64,000 nt of DNA from Streptomyces sp. NRRL F-6492 (GCF_001280125.1 NZ_LGEG01000013.1:45563-109562); one strand, 5' to 3'; shown: positions 25,414 to 34,665, numbered from the stretch's first letter. Notes: generated by a model not told the origin, from the letters alone. Program-made: numbers and translations.

Positions 25414-27282
25414 ATGGACCTCTCCCGTCTGCTCGACGACTCCTGCCCTCCCTTCGCCCTGCTGCGCAGGCGCACCCCGGGCCGCGACCACGACACCGTC
25501 GAGGTGCTGATCGGCCGGGTCCACGAGGCCGGCCGCCTCGCGGAGCTGCCCGTGGGCCCGCTGCCCGCCCTCGCGCTCGTGCCCTTCCGGCAGATCCGGG
25601 AGCGCGGCTTCGACGTGCGCGACGACGGCACCCCGCTCTCCGTGCTCGTCGCCGAGGAGGCCCACGAACTGCCGCTCGCCGAGGTCCTGGAGCGGCTCCC
25701 GGCGCACGACGTGCGGGTCGAGGGCGGCGGGTTCGACGTCTCCGACGAGGAGTACGCGCGGACCGTGCGGCGGGTGATCGACGAGGAGATCGGCTCCGGC
25801 GAGGGCGCGAACTTCGTGATCCGGCGCACCTACACCGGGGAGGTCCCGGGCTTCGGGCGCGCCGACGCGCTCGCCCTGTTCCGGCGGCTGCTCGCGGGCG
25901 AGCGGGGCGCGTACTGGACGTTCGTCGTGCACACCGGGGAGCGGACCCTGGTCGGGGCGAGCCCCGAGGCGCACGTCCGGATGTCGGGCGGGACGGTCGT
26001 GATGAACCCGATCAGCGGCACGTACCGCTACCCGGCCGGCGCCGCCCCCACCCCGGAGGACCTGCTCGCCTTCCTCGGCGACCGCAAGGAGACCGAGGAG
26101 CTGTCCATGGTGGTGGACGAGGAGCTGAAGATGATGTGCACGGTGGGCGACCGGGGCGGGGTGGTGATCGGCCCGCGCCTGAAGGAGATGGCGCACCTCG
26201 CCCACACCGAGTACGAGCTGCGCGGCCGGTCCTCCCTGGACGTGCGGGAGGTGCTGCGGGAGACGATGTTCGCGGCGACCGTCACCGGGTCGCCGGTGCA
26301 GAACGCCTGCCGGGTGATCGAACGCCACGAGAACGGCGGCCGGGGCTACTACGCGGGGGCCCTCGCCCTGCTCGGCACGGACGGGAGCGGCGCCCAGACC
26401 CTCGACTCCCCCATCCTGATCCGCACGGCCGACATCGCCGCCGACGGGCGGCTGCGGGTGCCGGTCGGCGCGACCCTGGTGCGGCACTCGGACCCGGCGG
26501 GCGAGGTCGCCGAGACCCACGCCAAGGCGGCCGGGATCCTCACCGCGCTGGGCGTGCGGGAGGGCCGGCCGGCGGCGGAGGCGCCCGTCTCCCCCCGGCT
26601 GGCCGACGATCCCCGCGTACGGGCCGCGCTCGACGCGCGCCGGGCGGACCTGGCGCCGTTCTGGCTGAAGATGCAGGCGCGGTCCGCGGAGCTGTCCGGG
26701 CACGCGCTGGTGGTGGACGCCGAGGACACCTTCACGGCGATGCTGGCGCACGTCCTGCGCTCCTCCGGCCTGGAGGTGTCGGTGCTCCGGTACGACGAGC
26801 CGGGGCTGCGGGAGCTGGCGCTCGCGCACGAGGGGCCGGTCGTGCTCGGCCCCGGGCCCGGCGACCCCTCGGACGCGGCCGACCCGAAGATGCGGTTCCT
26901 GCGCGGGCTGACCGCCGACCTGGTCCGGGACCACCGGCACGGCCTGCTCGGGGTGTGCCTGGGGCACGAGCTGATCGCCGCCGAGCTGGGCCTGGAGATC
27001 GTCCGCAAGCGGGTGCCGTTCCAGGGCGCCCAGGTGCGGATCGACCTCTTCGGGCAGGAGCGTACGGTCGGCTTCTACAACAGCTTCACCGCCCGCTGCG
27101 ACGACCGGGCGGCCGAGGAGCTGGCGCTGCACCGGATCGAGGTGAGCCGCGACCCGGGGACGGGCGAGGTGCACGCCCTGCGCGGGCCCGGCTTCGCCGG
27201 GGTGCAGTTCCACCCCGAGTCGGTCCTGACGACGGAGGGCGCGGCGCTGACGGCCTCGCTCCTCGCGGGCGTGCTGGTCTGA
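25414..27282 (+). CDS. trpE: Fused anthranilate synthase TrpEG
   Basis: A 622-residue fusion of the chorismate-using component I and the glutamine amidotransferase component. Residues ~1-400 carry the chorismate-binding fold (LVGASPEAHVRM, MNPISGTYRYPAG, DRKETEELSMVVDEELKMM, and the CTVGDRG to SPILIRTADI region). Residues ~430-622 are a class I amidotransferase with nucleophile Cys514 in LLGVCLGHELIA and the His/Glu pair in QFHPESVLTTEG near 598. It converts chorismate and glutamine to anthranilate, the first tryptophan step. The fused form resembles PhzE-type enzymes, but the WWW leader argues for tryptophan synthesis. ATG 25414 has GGAAGGA upstream. trpD lies 26 kb away. Confidence 0.95.
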   Translation: MDLSRLLDDSCPPFALLRRRTPGRDHDTVEVLIGRVHEAGRLAELPVGPLPALALVPFRQIRERGFDVRDDGTPLSVLVAEEAHELPLAEVLERLPAHDVRVEGGGFDVSDEEYARTVRRVIDEEIGSGEGANFVIRRTYTGEVPGFGRADALALFRRLLAGERGAYWTFVVHTGERTLVGASPEAHVRMSGGTVVMNPISGTYRYPAGAAPTPEDLLAFLGDRKETEELSMVVDEELKMMCTVGDRGGVVIGPRLKEMAHLAHTEYELRGRSSLDVREVLRETMFAATVTGSPVQNACRVIERHENGGRGYYAGALALLGTDGSGAQTLDSPILIRTADIAADGRLRVPVGATLVRHSDPAGEVAETHAKAAGILTALGVREGRPAAEAPVSPRLADDPRVRAALDARRADLAPFWLKMQARSAELSGHALVVDAEDTFTAMLAHVLRSSGLEVSVLRYDEPGLRELALAHEGPVVLGPGPGDPSDAADPKMRFLRGLTADLVRDHRHGLLGVCLGHELIAAELGLEIVRKRVPFQGAQVRIDLFGQERTVGFYNSFTARCDDRAAEELALHRIEVSRDPGTGEVHALRGPGFAGVQFHPESVLTTEGAALTASLLAGVLV

Positions 27283-27315
27283 GGGTCCGCTGGTCCCCGG
27301 GACCCGGACGCCGGG

Positions 27316-28314
27316 TCATCCGGTCCTGGGGACCAGGACGTTCTCGCTGCGGCGGCCCGCGATGTGGTCGAGGACGTTGCGGAGGGTGGTGTCCACGATC
27401 TGGCCGACCGCGTCCTGCGTGTAGTACGCCTGGTGGGAGGTGACCACCACGTTCGGGAAGGTGACCAGGCGGGCCAGGGTGTCGTCCTCGACGGCCTCCA
27501 GGGACTTGTCGAGGAAGAAGAGCCCGGCCTCCGCCTCGTACACGTCCAGGCCGACGCCGGTGAAGCGGCCGGCGCGGAGCTCGGTGACCAGGGCCTCGGT
27601 GTCGACGAGCCCGCCGCGGCTGGAGTTCACCAGGATGGCGTCGTCCTTCATCGCCCCGAGGGCGGCGGCGTCGACGACGTGCCGGGTGGCGGGGAGCAGC
27701 GGCACGTGGAGGCTGACGAGGTCCGACTCCGCGAAGAGCCGCTCCTTCTCCACGTAGCGCATGCCGAGGTCGACGCAGGCCGGGTTCTCGGCGACGTCCC
27801 AGCCGAGCAGCTTCATCCCGAAGCCGTGGGCGATCCGGGTGAAGGCCTCCCCGATCTTGCCGGTGCCGAGGACGCCGACGGTGCGCCCGCGCAGGTCGCG
27901 GCCCATCAGGCCGTCGAGGCGGAAGTCGAAGTCGCGGGTGCGGTTGGACGCGCGGACGATCCGCCGGTTGACGGCCATGGCGAGGGTCCAGGCGAACTCC
28001 GCGACCGAGTACGGCGAGTAGTACGACACCCGGGCGACGGTGAGGCCGAGGCGCTCGGCGACCTCCAGGTCGATGTTGTTGAAGCCGGTGGAGCGCTGGG
28101 CGATCATCTGCGTCCCGCCGGCGGCGAGGATCTGCAGGACGCGGTGGTCCAGGACGGCGTTGACGCTGGTGGAGACGATCTCGTAGCCGGCCGCGATGCG
28201 GGCGGTGTCCTCGGTGAGGAAGACGTCCAGGCAGTGCACGTCGTGGTACCCCTCGAAGGCCCGCTCGATGAGCGGCTTCTCGTCCGCCTGCACGCCGAAT
28301 GCCAGGATTTCCAC
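27316..28314 (-). CDS. D-2-hydroxyacid dehydrogenase (D-lactate dehydrogenase type)
   Basis: A 332-residue NAD-dependent dehydrogenase of the D-LDH group, usual length. The Rossmann motif VGVLGTGKIGEAF is near residue 147, the substrate-binding Arg lies in VNSSRGGLVD near 233, the catalytic Glu in VGLDVYEAEAG and the acid His in VVVTSHQAYYT near 295. The early QRSTGFNNID is typical of fermentative LdhA enzymes that reduce pyruvate to D-lactate. GTG 28314 has GAGGGGC upstream and begins directly with the fold. Convergent with trpEG; short inverted repeat between them at about 27284-27307 may terminate both. Confidence 0.92.
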   Translation of the reverse strand: MEILAFGVQADEKPLIERAFEGYHDVHCLDVFLTEDTARIAAGYEIVSTSVNAVLDHRVLQILAAGGTQMIAQRSTGFNNIDLEVAERLGLTVARVSYYSPYSVAEFAWTLAMAVNRRIVRASNRTRDFDFRLDGLMGRDLRGRTVGVLGTGKIGEAFTRIAHGFGMKLLGWDVAENPACVDLGMRYVEKERLFAESDLVSLHVPLLPATRHVVDAAALGAMKDDAILVNSSRGGLVDTEALVTELRAGRFTGVGLDVYEAEAGLFFLDKSLEAVEDDTLARLVTFPNVVVTSHQAYYTQDAVGQIVDTTLRNVLDHIAGRRSENVLVPRTG

Positions 28315-28412
28315 GCGTGCCCCTCGGTGCGGTGACGGGCCGGATGCCGGCGCCTGTGTCCTGTCAGCGCGAATATACGGCTCTCGCCCGGCCCCGGCCC
28401 GCCGGACACCCT

Positions 28413-29084
28413 CTACGCCTCGTCGAGACCGCGCTCGATGGCGTACCGGACGAGCTCCACGCGGTTGTGCAGCTGGAGCTTGCCGAGGGTGTTCTGGACG
28501 TGGTTCTGCACCGTGCGGTGCGAGATGACCAGGCGCTCGGCGATCTGCTTGTAGCTGAGGCCCTTGGCGACGAGCCGCAGGACCTCGGTCTCGCGGTCGG
28601 TCAGCCGGGGGGCGTTCGGCTCGTCGGCGCCGCTGACCGGGGCGGGCTCGGAGGCCAGCCGGCGGTACTCGCCGAGGACCAGGCCGGCCAGGCCGGGGGT
28701 GAAGACGGGGTCGCCGACGGCCGTGCGGCGCACCGCGTCGATCAGCTCCTCCGTACTGGCGGACTTGAGGAGGTAGCCGGTGGCGCCGGACTTGACCGCC
28801 TCCAGGACGTCGGCGTGCTCGCCGCTCGCCGAGAGGACGAGGACCCTCAGCTCCGGGCGGGCGCCGACCAGCTCCTTGCAGACCTGGACGCCGGGCTTGA
28901 CCGGCAGGTTCAGGTCCAGGACGAGGACGTCGGGGACGGCGGCCGCCGCGCGCCGCACGGCCTGCTCGCCGTCGCCCGCGGTGGCGACCACGTCGAAGCC
29001 CGCCTCGGCCAGGTCGCGGGCGACCGCGTCCCGCCACATCGGGTGGTCGTCGACGACCATCACTCTGATCCGCTGCTCGCTCAC
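28413..29084 (-). CDS. macR: NarL-family response regulator, MacR-like
   Basis: A 223-residue response regulator: receiver domain with acidic pair VDDHP at residues 11-15, phospho-acceptor Asp57 in VLVLDLNLP and Lys107 in GYLLKSAS, then a LuxR-type HTH at about 155-215 (LTDRETEVLRLVAKGLSYKQIA). It overlaps the kinase gene by four bases (GTGA), an operon. Position next to plsC and the lipid/cell-wall genes agrees with MacRS of S. coelicolor, which controls morphogenesis-associated membrane protein genes; that identification rests on synteny and architecture. A possible MacR box is present at 6310-6325. Confidence 0.85.
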   Translation of the reverse strand: MSEQRIRVMVVDDHPMWRDAVARDLAEAGFDVVATAGDGEQAVRRAAAAVPDVLVLDLNLPVKPGVQVCKELVGARPELRVLVLSASGEHADVLEAVKSGATGYLLKSASTEELIDAVRRTAVGDPVFTPGLAGLVLGEYRRLASEPAPVSGADEPNAPRLTDRETEVLRLVAKGLSYKQIAERLVISHRTVQNHVQNTLGKLQLHNRVELVRYAIERGLDEA

Positions 29085-30292
29085 TGCTTCTCCGCCTTCC
29101 CCCGTGGGACCTTCAACTCGACTTCCGTGCCCTGCCCGGGGACCGAGACGACCTCGGCGCTGCCGCCCAGGTCCCGCAGCCTCCCCCGGATGGAGAGGGC
29201 GACGCCCATCCGGCCCTCGCCCTCCGCCTGCGCGAGACGGCCCTCCGGGATGCCGGGTCCGTCGTCCCGGACGGTGACGGTCACCTCGTCGGACCAGTCC
29301 TCGATCAGGATCCAGGCGTGGGCGTCCTCGCCCGCGTGCACCCTCACATTGTCCAGGGCGGCGCCGACGGCGGCTGCCAGCTCGCGGGCGGCGGGCGGCG
29401 GGAGGAGGACCGGCGCGCCCGGCTCGGAGAGGGTGACCCGGGACCCGGCTCGCGGGGCGATCAGGACGCGCAGGTCGACGGGGGCGGAGCCGTCCGCCTC
29501 GTCGTCCACCTCCACGACCCGGACCACGGCCCCCTCGGACTCGTCCTCGGAGACCAGGCTGGGCCGGGTGAGGCCGCCCGCCACCAGGGTGCGCAGGGCC
29601 ACCTCCTGCTCGCCCGCCATCCTGCCGAGGTCGGCGGCCTCGCCGCCGAGGGCGGTGCCGCGCCGCTGCACCATCGCGAGGACCTGGAGGACGCTGTCGT
29701 GGATGTCGCGGGCGAGCCGCTCCCGCTCCCGGGTGGCGGCCTCGATCTCCAGGGCGCGGGCGAGGGTGCGCTCGGAGGCGCGGGCGACCTCGACGACGTA
29801 CCCGATGGCGATGGAGGCGACCCAGACCAGGATCACGTTGTGGACGGTGTCCCGGCTGGGGTGGCCGCGCTCGACGATGTTGGCGACGGCGACGAGGGAG
29901 GAGGCGGCGCCGGCCCAGCGCCAGCCGCCCTTGATGGCGAACGCGAGGACGGATCCGGCGGTCCATATGGACGGCAGGGTGGGGCCGTCGACCGACTGGG
30001 CGTGGGCGTCGGCGAGCGGGGTGAGGAGGATGCCGGTGAGGGCGACGGTGAGGTCCACGACGAGGAAGCGCCGGGTGCAGCCGGCCGCGTTCGCCACCTT
30101 GGGGAGGGTGGCGAGGGTCCAGACGCACAGCACCGCCAGATAGACGACGCCGACCCAGGGCCGCTCGTACCGGTCGCGGCCGAAGACGAAGATCAGGACC
30201 GCGTAGACCATCGTCAGGACGCGGTAGCCGGTCAGGGCGCGCCACAGCGGCTGCTCGACCGACATGCGGACGACACGCTCGCGCTTCGCCAT
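29081..30292 (-). CDS. macS: Membrane histidine kinase, MacS-like
   Basis: A 403-residue NarX-type sensor kinase. About five or six membrane helices occupy residues 20-170, with little extracellular sequence, suggesting it senses a membrane or intramembrane cue. The HisKA_3 motif RERLARDIHDSVLQVLAM places the phospho-acceptor at His198; the ATP-binding N box AALDNVRVHA and G1 box VRDDGPGIP follow, ending with VPGQGTEVELKVP. ATG 30292 with GGGGGAG Shine-Dalgarno is chosen over the longer frame to 30313. It overlaps the regulator gene by GTGA. Confidence 0.87.
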   Translation of the reverse strand: MAKRERVVRMSVEQPLWRALTGYRVLTMVYAVLIFVFGRDRYERPWVGVVYLAVLCVWTLATLPKVANAAGCTRRFLVVDLTVALTGILLTPLADAHAQSVDGPTLPSIWTAGSVLAFAIKGGWRWAGAASSLVAVANIVERGHPSRDTVHNVILVWVASIAIGYVVEVARASERTLARALEIEAATRERERLARDIHDSVLQVLAMVQRRGTALGGEAADLGRMAGEQEVALRTLVAGGLTRPSLVSEDESEGAVVRVVEVDDEADGSAPVDLRVLIAPRAGSRVTLSEPGAPVLLPPPAARELAAAVGAALDNVRVHAGEDAHAWILIEDWSDEVTVTVRDDGPGIPEGRLAQAEGEGRMGVALSIRGRLRDLGGSAEVVSVPGQGTEVELKVPRGKAEKQ

Positions 30293-30403
30293 CTCTCCCC
30301 CGCCCCCCGGCACCCCTGACGGGGTGGTTCCTCCCGCGCCCCGGACTTCTCTCCCGGGGCGGTCGCTCCTCGCGCCCCCGGGTCCTCGCGGGGCGGTCGT
30401 TCG

Positions 30404-31150
30404 TTACGCCCCGGACTCCTCGCGGGCGGCGATCTCGGCCTTCACGGCCTCCTTGGCCGCCTTCTCCGCCTCCGCGATCTGCCGCTTGGCGGCGGTCGCG
30501 TAGATGTCGACATACTCCTGGCCGGACAGCTTCATGATCTCGTACATGACCTCGTCCGTCACCGAGCGGAGGATGAAGCGGTCCCCCTCCATGCCCCGGT
30601 AGCGGGTGAAGTCCAGCGGCTCGCCGATCCGGATCCCCGGGCGCATCAGCTTGGGGACGAGCTTGCCGGGCGGCTGGATCTTCTCGGTGTCGATCATCGC
30701 GACCGGGATCACGGGCGCGCCGGTGGCCAGGGCGACCCGCGCCAGGCCGCCGGGCTTGCCCCGGTAGAGGCGCCCGTCCGGCGAGCGGGTGCCCTCGGGG
30801 TAGATGCCGAAGAGGCCGCCGCCCTCGATGACCTCGATGCCGGCCCTGATGGCCGCCTCGCCGGCGCCCCGGGCGCCCGAGCGGTCCACCGGGAGCTGGC
30901 CGACGCCCTTGAAGAAGGCGGCGGTGAGCTTGCCCTTCACGCCGGGGGTGGTGAAGTACTCGGCCTTGGCGATGAAGGTGACCTTGCGGTCGAGCACGGC
31001 CGGCAGGAAGAAGGAGTCCGAGAAGGACAGGTGGTTGCTCGCCAGGATGGCGGGTCCGTCGGCGGGAACGTTCTCCAGACCCTCCACCCAGGGCCGGAAG
31101 GCGATCTTCAGGGATCCGCCGAGGGAGAACTTCATCGCGCCGTAGATCAA
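30404..31150 (-). CDS. 1-acylglycerol-3-phosphate acyltransferase (PlsC family)
   Basis: A 248-residue acyltransferase that adds the second acyl chain to lysophosphatidic acid, or acylates a related lipid. The catalytic H-x4-D motif is NHLSFSD (His40, Asp45); the substrate-binding YPEGTRSPDG lies near residue 117. The C-terminal ~35 residues form a charged Ala/Glu/Lys helix (AKRQIAEAEKAAKEAVKAE). TTG 31150 is chosen because GGAAGG stands ten bases upstream; ATG 31135 is an alternative without one. The M. tuberculosis homologue Rv2182c also lies in the pimB'-proximal block, so a role in phosphoinositide-mannoside acylation is possible. Confidence 0.88.
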   Translation of the reverse strand: MIYGAMKFSLGGSLKIAFRPWVEGLENVPADGPAILASNHLSFSDSFFLPAVLDRKVTFIAKAEYFTTPGVKGKLTAAFFKGVGQLPVDRSGARGAGEAAIRAGIEVIEGGGLFGIYPEGTRSPDGRLYRGKPGGLARVALATGAPVIPVAMIDTEKIQPPGKLVPKLMRPGIRIGEPLDFTRYRGMEGDRFILRSVTDEVMYEIMKLSGQEYVDIYATAAKRQIAEAEKAAKEAVKAEIAAREESGA

Positions 31151-31361
31151 CTCGCCATGCCTTCCGTGTGCTGTCCGGCCACGACTTTATCCCGTACCGG
31201 CGTACGCCCCCCGCTGCGGCCCTGGTCGGTGTCGGTCCGGTCGCGTACCGTGAAGGTCCTTCCCCATTTTCCGTCGCTTCGGCGCACCGGAGGCGCACGC
31301 GAGGGCGCCCCCGGGGACGCGTCCGGGGGCGAACGCGAAGCCGAGCGAACAGGAGACCCCG

Positions 31362-32144
31362 GTGCCGGTCCTTCCCGGAGCCGAGCCGTACCGCCATGAG
31401 GGCGGAGAGGTCGGCGTCCTTCTCTGTCACGGATTCACCGGTTCCCCGCAGTCGATGCGCCCGTGGGCCGAGTACCTGGCCGGGCGCGGTCTGTCGGTGT
31501 CGGTGCCGCTCCTGCCGGGGCACGGCACCCGCTGGCAGGACATGCGGCTCACCACCTGGCACGACTGGTACGCCGAGGTCGACCGGGCGCTGCGCGAGCT
31601 GCGGGAGCGGTGCTCGACCGTCTTCGTCTTCGGCCTCTCCATGGGCGGGGCCCTCGCGCTGCGGCTCGCGGCCCGGCACGGGGACGCGGTGCGGGGACTC
31701 GTCCTGGTCAATCCGGGCAACAAGGTGCACGGCGTGGCCGCGCACGCGCTGCCGGTCGTCCGGCACCTGGTGGCCACCACGAAGGGCGTCGCCAACGACA
31801 TCGCCAAGGAGGGCGTGACCGAGGTCGGCTACGACCGGGTGCCGCTGCACTCGGCGCACTCCCTGCGCCAGTTCTTCCGTACGGTGGACGGGGAGCTGCC
31901 GCAGGTCACGCAGCCGCTGGTGCTGCTGCACAGCCCCCGGGACCACGTGGTGCCGCCGGCGGACTCGGCCAGGATCCTGAGCCGGGTCTCCTCGACGGAC
32001 GTCCGGGAGGTCCTGCTGGAACAGAGCTACCACGTCGCGACGTTGGACCATGACGCGGAGCGGATCTTCGACGAGAGCTGGGCCCTCGTCGAGCGTCTCG
32101 CTCCGGAACCGGTCGGCGGGAAGGGGAGCAGGAGCGGTGGCTGA
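31362..32144 (+). CDS. Alpha/beta hydrolase (esterase / monoacylglycerol lipase type)
   Basis: A 260-residue hydrolase resembling carboxylesterase Est30. Nucleophile Ser93 is in FGLSMGGALAL, the oxyanion region in CHGFTGSPQSM near residue 23, the acid in HSPRDHVVPP near 206-215 and the catalytic His in SYHVATLDHD near 237. It probably cleaves small acyl esters or monoglycerides. GTG 31362 has AGGAGA upstream. Divergent from plsC and overlapping the next gene by eight bases, so it may form a lipid-related unit with it. Confidence 0.85.
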   Translation: MPVLPGAEPYRHEGGEVGVLLCHGFTGSPQSMRPWAEYLAGRGLSVSVPLLPGHGTRWQDMRLTTWHDWYAEVDRALRELRERCSTVFVFGLSMGGALALRLAARHGDAVRGLVLVNPGNKVHGVAAHALPVVRHLVATTKGVANDIAKEGVTEVGYDRVPLHSAHSLRQFFRTVDGELPQVTQPLVLLHSPRDHVVPPADSARILSRVSSTDVREVLLEQSYHVATLDHDAERIFDESWALVERLAPEPVGGKGSRSGG

Positions 32145-32853
32145 TCAGCAGGACGGCGGAGACCGGGAGCCGCAGCCCATCGACGAGGAGGCGGCCTGGG
32201 CCGCGATCGTCGCCGGGTACGGCGAGGAGCCCGCGGACCCTCCGGGGACGAGGCCGTTCCGGCCGATCGAGAACCTGTCCCTGCCGGAGCCGGAGGACCT
32301 CGGGGACGACGGCAAGGACGGGACCGGGGGCGCGTCCGCCCCGAAGGCGACCGGGAAGCCGGACGCGGTCTGGAAGCCGAGGGCGGCGGGGAGGCCGGGG
32401 ACGGACGACGGGCCCGGGACGGCCGGGAAGCCGGAGGCGGAGGACGGCTCCGGGACGGACGGGAAGCCCGGGGCGGACGGGGACGCTCCGGAGAAGCCGG
32501 CGCTCGGCGGCTCGATCGTGTTCGCGCCCGGGGTGCGGCCCGCCGGTCCCCGGGACTTCTCCCCCGCCGAGCCGGAGGACGGCCCGGAGGGCTCCGAGGA
32601 GGGCCACTTCGTGCCGCCGGAGCCGCCCCCGCTGCCGGACGCGGACGCGGCGGCCAAGTTCGCCTGGCTCGGCGTGGTCGGCGGTCCGGTCCTGCTGCTC
32701 CTGGCCGTCCTGCTCCAGTGGGACATGACCTGGTGGCTGACGACGCTCTGCGTGGGCGGCTTCCTGGGCGGCTTCGCGACCCTGGTCGCGCGCATGAAGC
32801 ACGACGACGACGATGACGGCTTCGACGACCCGGGCCGCGGGGCGGTCGTGTAG
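32137..32853 (+). CDS. Hypothetical protein with acidic Pro/Gly tail and two C-terminal membrane helices
   Basis: A 238-residue protein of unknown function. Residues ~14-30 (PIDEEAAWAAIVAGYGEEP) form a conserved-looking acidic start; residues ~45-170 are low-complexity Gly/Asp/Pro/Lys repeats (TGKPDAVWKPRAAGRPG, TDGKPGADGDAPEKP). Two hydrophobic helices, FAWLGVVGGPVLLLLAVLL and WWLTTLCVGGFLGGFATLV, lie near 177-218, followed by KHDDDDDGFDDPGRG. GTG 32137 overlaps the esterase stop by eight bases and has AGGAGC upstream, so the two are coupled. Topology suggests a membrane-anchored disordered cytoplasmic domain. Confidence 0.7.
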   Translation: MADQQDGGDREPQPIDEEAAWAAIVAGYGEEPADPPGTRPFRPIENLSLPEPEDLGDDGKDGTGGASAPKATGKPDAVWKPRAAGRPGTDDGPGTAGKPEAEDGSGTDGKPGADGDAPEKPALGGSIVFAPGVRPAGPRDFSPAEPEDGPEGSEEGHFVPPEPPPLPDADAAAKFAWLGVVGGPVLLLLAVLLQWDMTWWLTTLCVGGFLGGFATLVARMKHDDDDDGFDDPGRGAVV

Positions 32854-32892
32854 GGGTCTCCTCCGTGTAGGGGGCTCCTCCGTGCAGGGCCC

Positions 32893-33636
32893 CTAGGGGA
32901 CGGGCACGCGGACCGCCGCGAGGACCGGCAGGTGGTCCGTGGCGGCCCTCAGGTCGGCGGGGTCGAGGTCCTGCGGGACCCCGCAGCCGAGGAACTCGAC
33001 GCCCGGGGTGGCCAGGACCGCGTCGATGCGCTGGTGGGGGTCCTCGGGTGTCGAGGTGTACTCGCCGCCCCACGGGCTCGCGGCCCAGCCGTCCCGGAGC
33101 TCCCCGGTGAGCCGGGTGAAGGCGGGGCCGCCGGGCCGCTCGTTGAGGTCGCCGCCGACGAGGACGTGCGGGGTGCCGAGGGCGGCGACCCGGTCGAGGA
33201 CCATGCCGGCCTGGGCGTACCGCTCGTCCTTCCGCAGGCTCAGGTGGCAGCTGATCAGCCCGACCCGGGCCCCGGCGAAGCGGACGACCGCCGTCGCCAG
33301 GCCCCGGCGGTGCAGGCCGGGGGTGAGCGGGAGCAGCACGTCCTCGGTGCGTTCCACCATGGCCCGCAGGGAGCAGAGCAGCATCGGCCCCGCCGCGGTG
33401 GCACCGCCGCTCAGGACGACGAGGTCGCTCTTGGCGGCGAGGCGGGCGGCGTGCTTGCGCCAGCGGAAGAACCGCGGGGCCTCCTGGACGAAGACGACGT
33501 CCGGGGCGCAGGCCCGGACGACCCGGGCGAGGGCGTCCTCGTCGTCGCGCATCGAGCGGACGTTGTAGCTCAGGACCCGGAGGACGGCCGAACCGTCTTC
33601 CTCGGTGCGGGAGTTGGGCAGTTCGGTGATCGCCAT
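32893..33636 (-). CDS. Endonuclease/exonuclease/phosphatase family protein
   Basis: A 247-residue EEP-fold metal-dependent hydrolase. Motifs: LSYNVRSMRDD near residue 22, VFVQEAPRFF (metal-binding Glu) near 50, VGLISCHLSLRKDER near 128 and the catalytic VLVGGDLNERPGGPAF near 165, ending with ATDHLPVLAAVRV. Substrates of this family range from DNA to sphingomyelin and inositol phosphates; none can be assigned. ATG 33636 is preferred; ATG 33648 would add four residues and lie inside the 18-bp hairpin. Directly downstream of glkA on the same strand but separated by that hairpin. Confidence 0.82.
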   Translation of the reverse strand: MAITELPNSRTEEDGSAVLRVLSYNVRSMRDDEDALARVVRACAPDVVFVQEAPRFFRWRKHAARLAAKSDLVVLSGGATAAGPMLLCSLRAMVERTEDVLLPLTPGLHRRGLATAVVRFAGARVGLISCHLSLRKDERYAQAGMVLDRVAALGTPHVLVGGDLNERPGGPAFTRLTGELRDGWAASPWGGEYTSTPEDPHQRIDAVLATPGVEFLGCGVPQDLDPADLRAATDHLPVLAAVRVPVP

Positions 33637-33647
33637 GGGGCCCAACA

Positions 33648-33698
33648 TACGACGACCGCCCGCCGGGTCCGGGGGGGACGCGGCGGGCGGTCGTCGTA
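33648..33698 (-). terminator. 18-bp perfect hairpin after glkA
   Basis: Arms 33648-33665 and 33681-33698 are exactly complementary around a 15-base G-rich loop. It lies 25 bp after the glkA stop on the minus strand and touches the start of the next gene, so it both terminates glkA and could limit translation of that gene. Confidence 0.7.
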
Positions 33699-33723
33699 CG
33701 GCCTTCACATGTCTTCGGACGGG

Positions 33724-34665
33724 TCAGCCCTGGCGGGCCAGGTCCGCCGCGCCGACCAGGCCGGCCTTGTTGCCGAGCTGGGCGGCGAGGACCTGGGCGT
33801 GCGGGCGCCACTGGCCGCCGATCAGCCAGCGCCGGAAGGACTTGCGGATCGGGTCGAGGACGAGGTCGCCCTCGTCCGAGACGCCGCCGCCGACGATGAA
33901 CGCCGAGGGGTCGAAGAGCGAGGCCAGGTCGGCGAGGCCGGCGCCGGCCCAGCGGGCCAGCTCCCGGAAGGAGTCGACGGCGACCGGGTCGCCGGCGCGG
34001 GCGGCCTGGCTGACGTGGCGGCCCTCGATGCCCTCGGGGGTGCCGTCGCCGAAGCTCAGCAGGACCTCGGCGTTCTCCGGGGTGGCGTTGGCGCGCTGCC
34101 GGGCGTACCGGACGAGGGCGCGCCCGGAGGCGTACTGCTCCCAGCAGCCCTGGCTGCCGCAGCCGCAGAGCAGGCCGTCGGGGACGACCCGGATGTGGCC
34201 GAATTCGGCGGCCACGCCGAAGCGGCCGCGGCGCAGCTTGTTGCCGATGATGATGCCGCCGCCGAGGCCGGTGCCGAGGGTGATGCAGATGACGTCCTCG
34301 TGGCCCTGGCCGGCGCCGAAGCGGTACTCGCCCCAGGCCGCGGCGTTGGCGTCGTTCTCGACGACGACGGGCAGGCCGACGCGCTGCTCGACCTTGTCCT
34401 TGAGCGGCTCGTGCCGCCAGTCGATGTTCGGCGCGAAGAGGACGGTGGCGCGCTTGTCGTCGACGTAGCCGGCGGCGCCGATGCCCACGGCCTCGATCGT
34501 GTGGCCCTTGCCGGCCTGGGAGACCGCCGTGCTGATCGCGTCGACGATGCCCTCGGGGGTCGGCGGGGTGGGCACCTTGTGCGTGTCGAGGATGTTGCCC
34601 TCCTCGTCGACCACGCCGGCCGCGATCTTCGTGCCGCCGATGTCGACGCCGATGGTGAGTCCCAT
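33724..34665 (-). CDS. glkA: ROK-family glucokinase
   Basis: A 313-residue ROK kinase that phosphorylates glucose with ATP and, in S. coelicolor, is central to carbon catabolite repression. ATP-binding GVDIGGTKIAAGVV is at residues 6-19, the sugar-binding ENDANAAAWGEY near 100, ITLGTGLGGGIIIG near 126, EFGHI with the zinc His, and the CXCGXXGCXE zinc motif in CGCGSQGCWEQ near 168-178. ATG 34665 has GAGGGA upstream. The gene is preceded by the DUF5304 gene, as S. coelicolor glkA (SCO2126) is by SCO2127. Confidence 0.95.
   Translation of the reverse strand: MGLTIGVDIGGTKIAAGVVDEEGNILDTHKVPTPPTPEGIVDAISTAVSQAGKGHTIEAVGIGAAGYVDDKRATVLFAPNIDWRHEPLKDKVEQRVGLPVVVENDANAAAWGEYRFGAGQGHEDVICITLGTGLGGGIIIGNKLRRGRFGVAAEFGHIRVVPDGLLCGCGSQGCWEQYASGRALVRYARQRANATPENAEVLLSFGDGTPEGIEGRHVSQAARAGDPVAVDSFRELARWAGAGLADLASLFDPSAFIVGGGVSDEGDLVLDPIRKSFRRWLIGGQWRPHAQVLAAQLGNKAGLVGAADLARQG

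Noticed and set aside
25414..27282. PhzE-type phenazine enzyme
   Set aside because: The tandem-Trp leader and core neighbourhood favour tryptophan synthesis.
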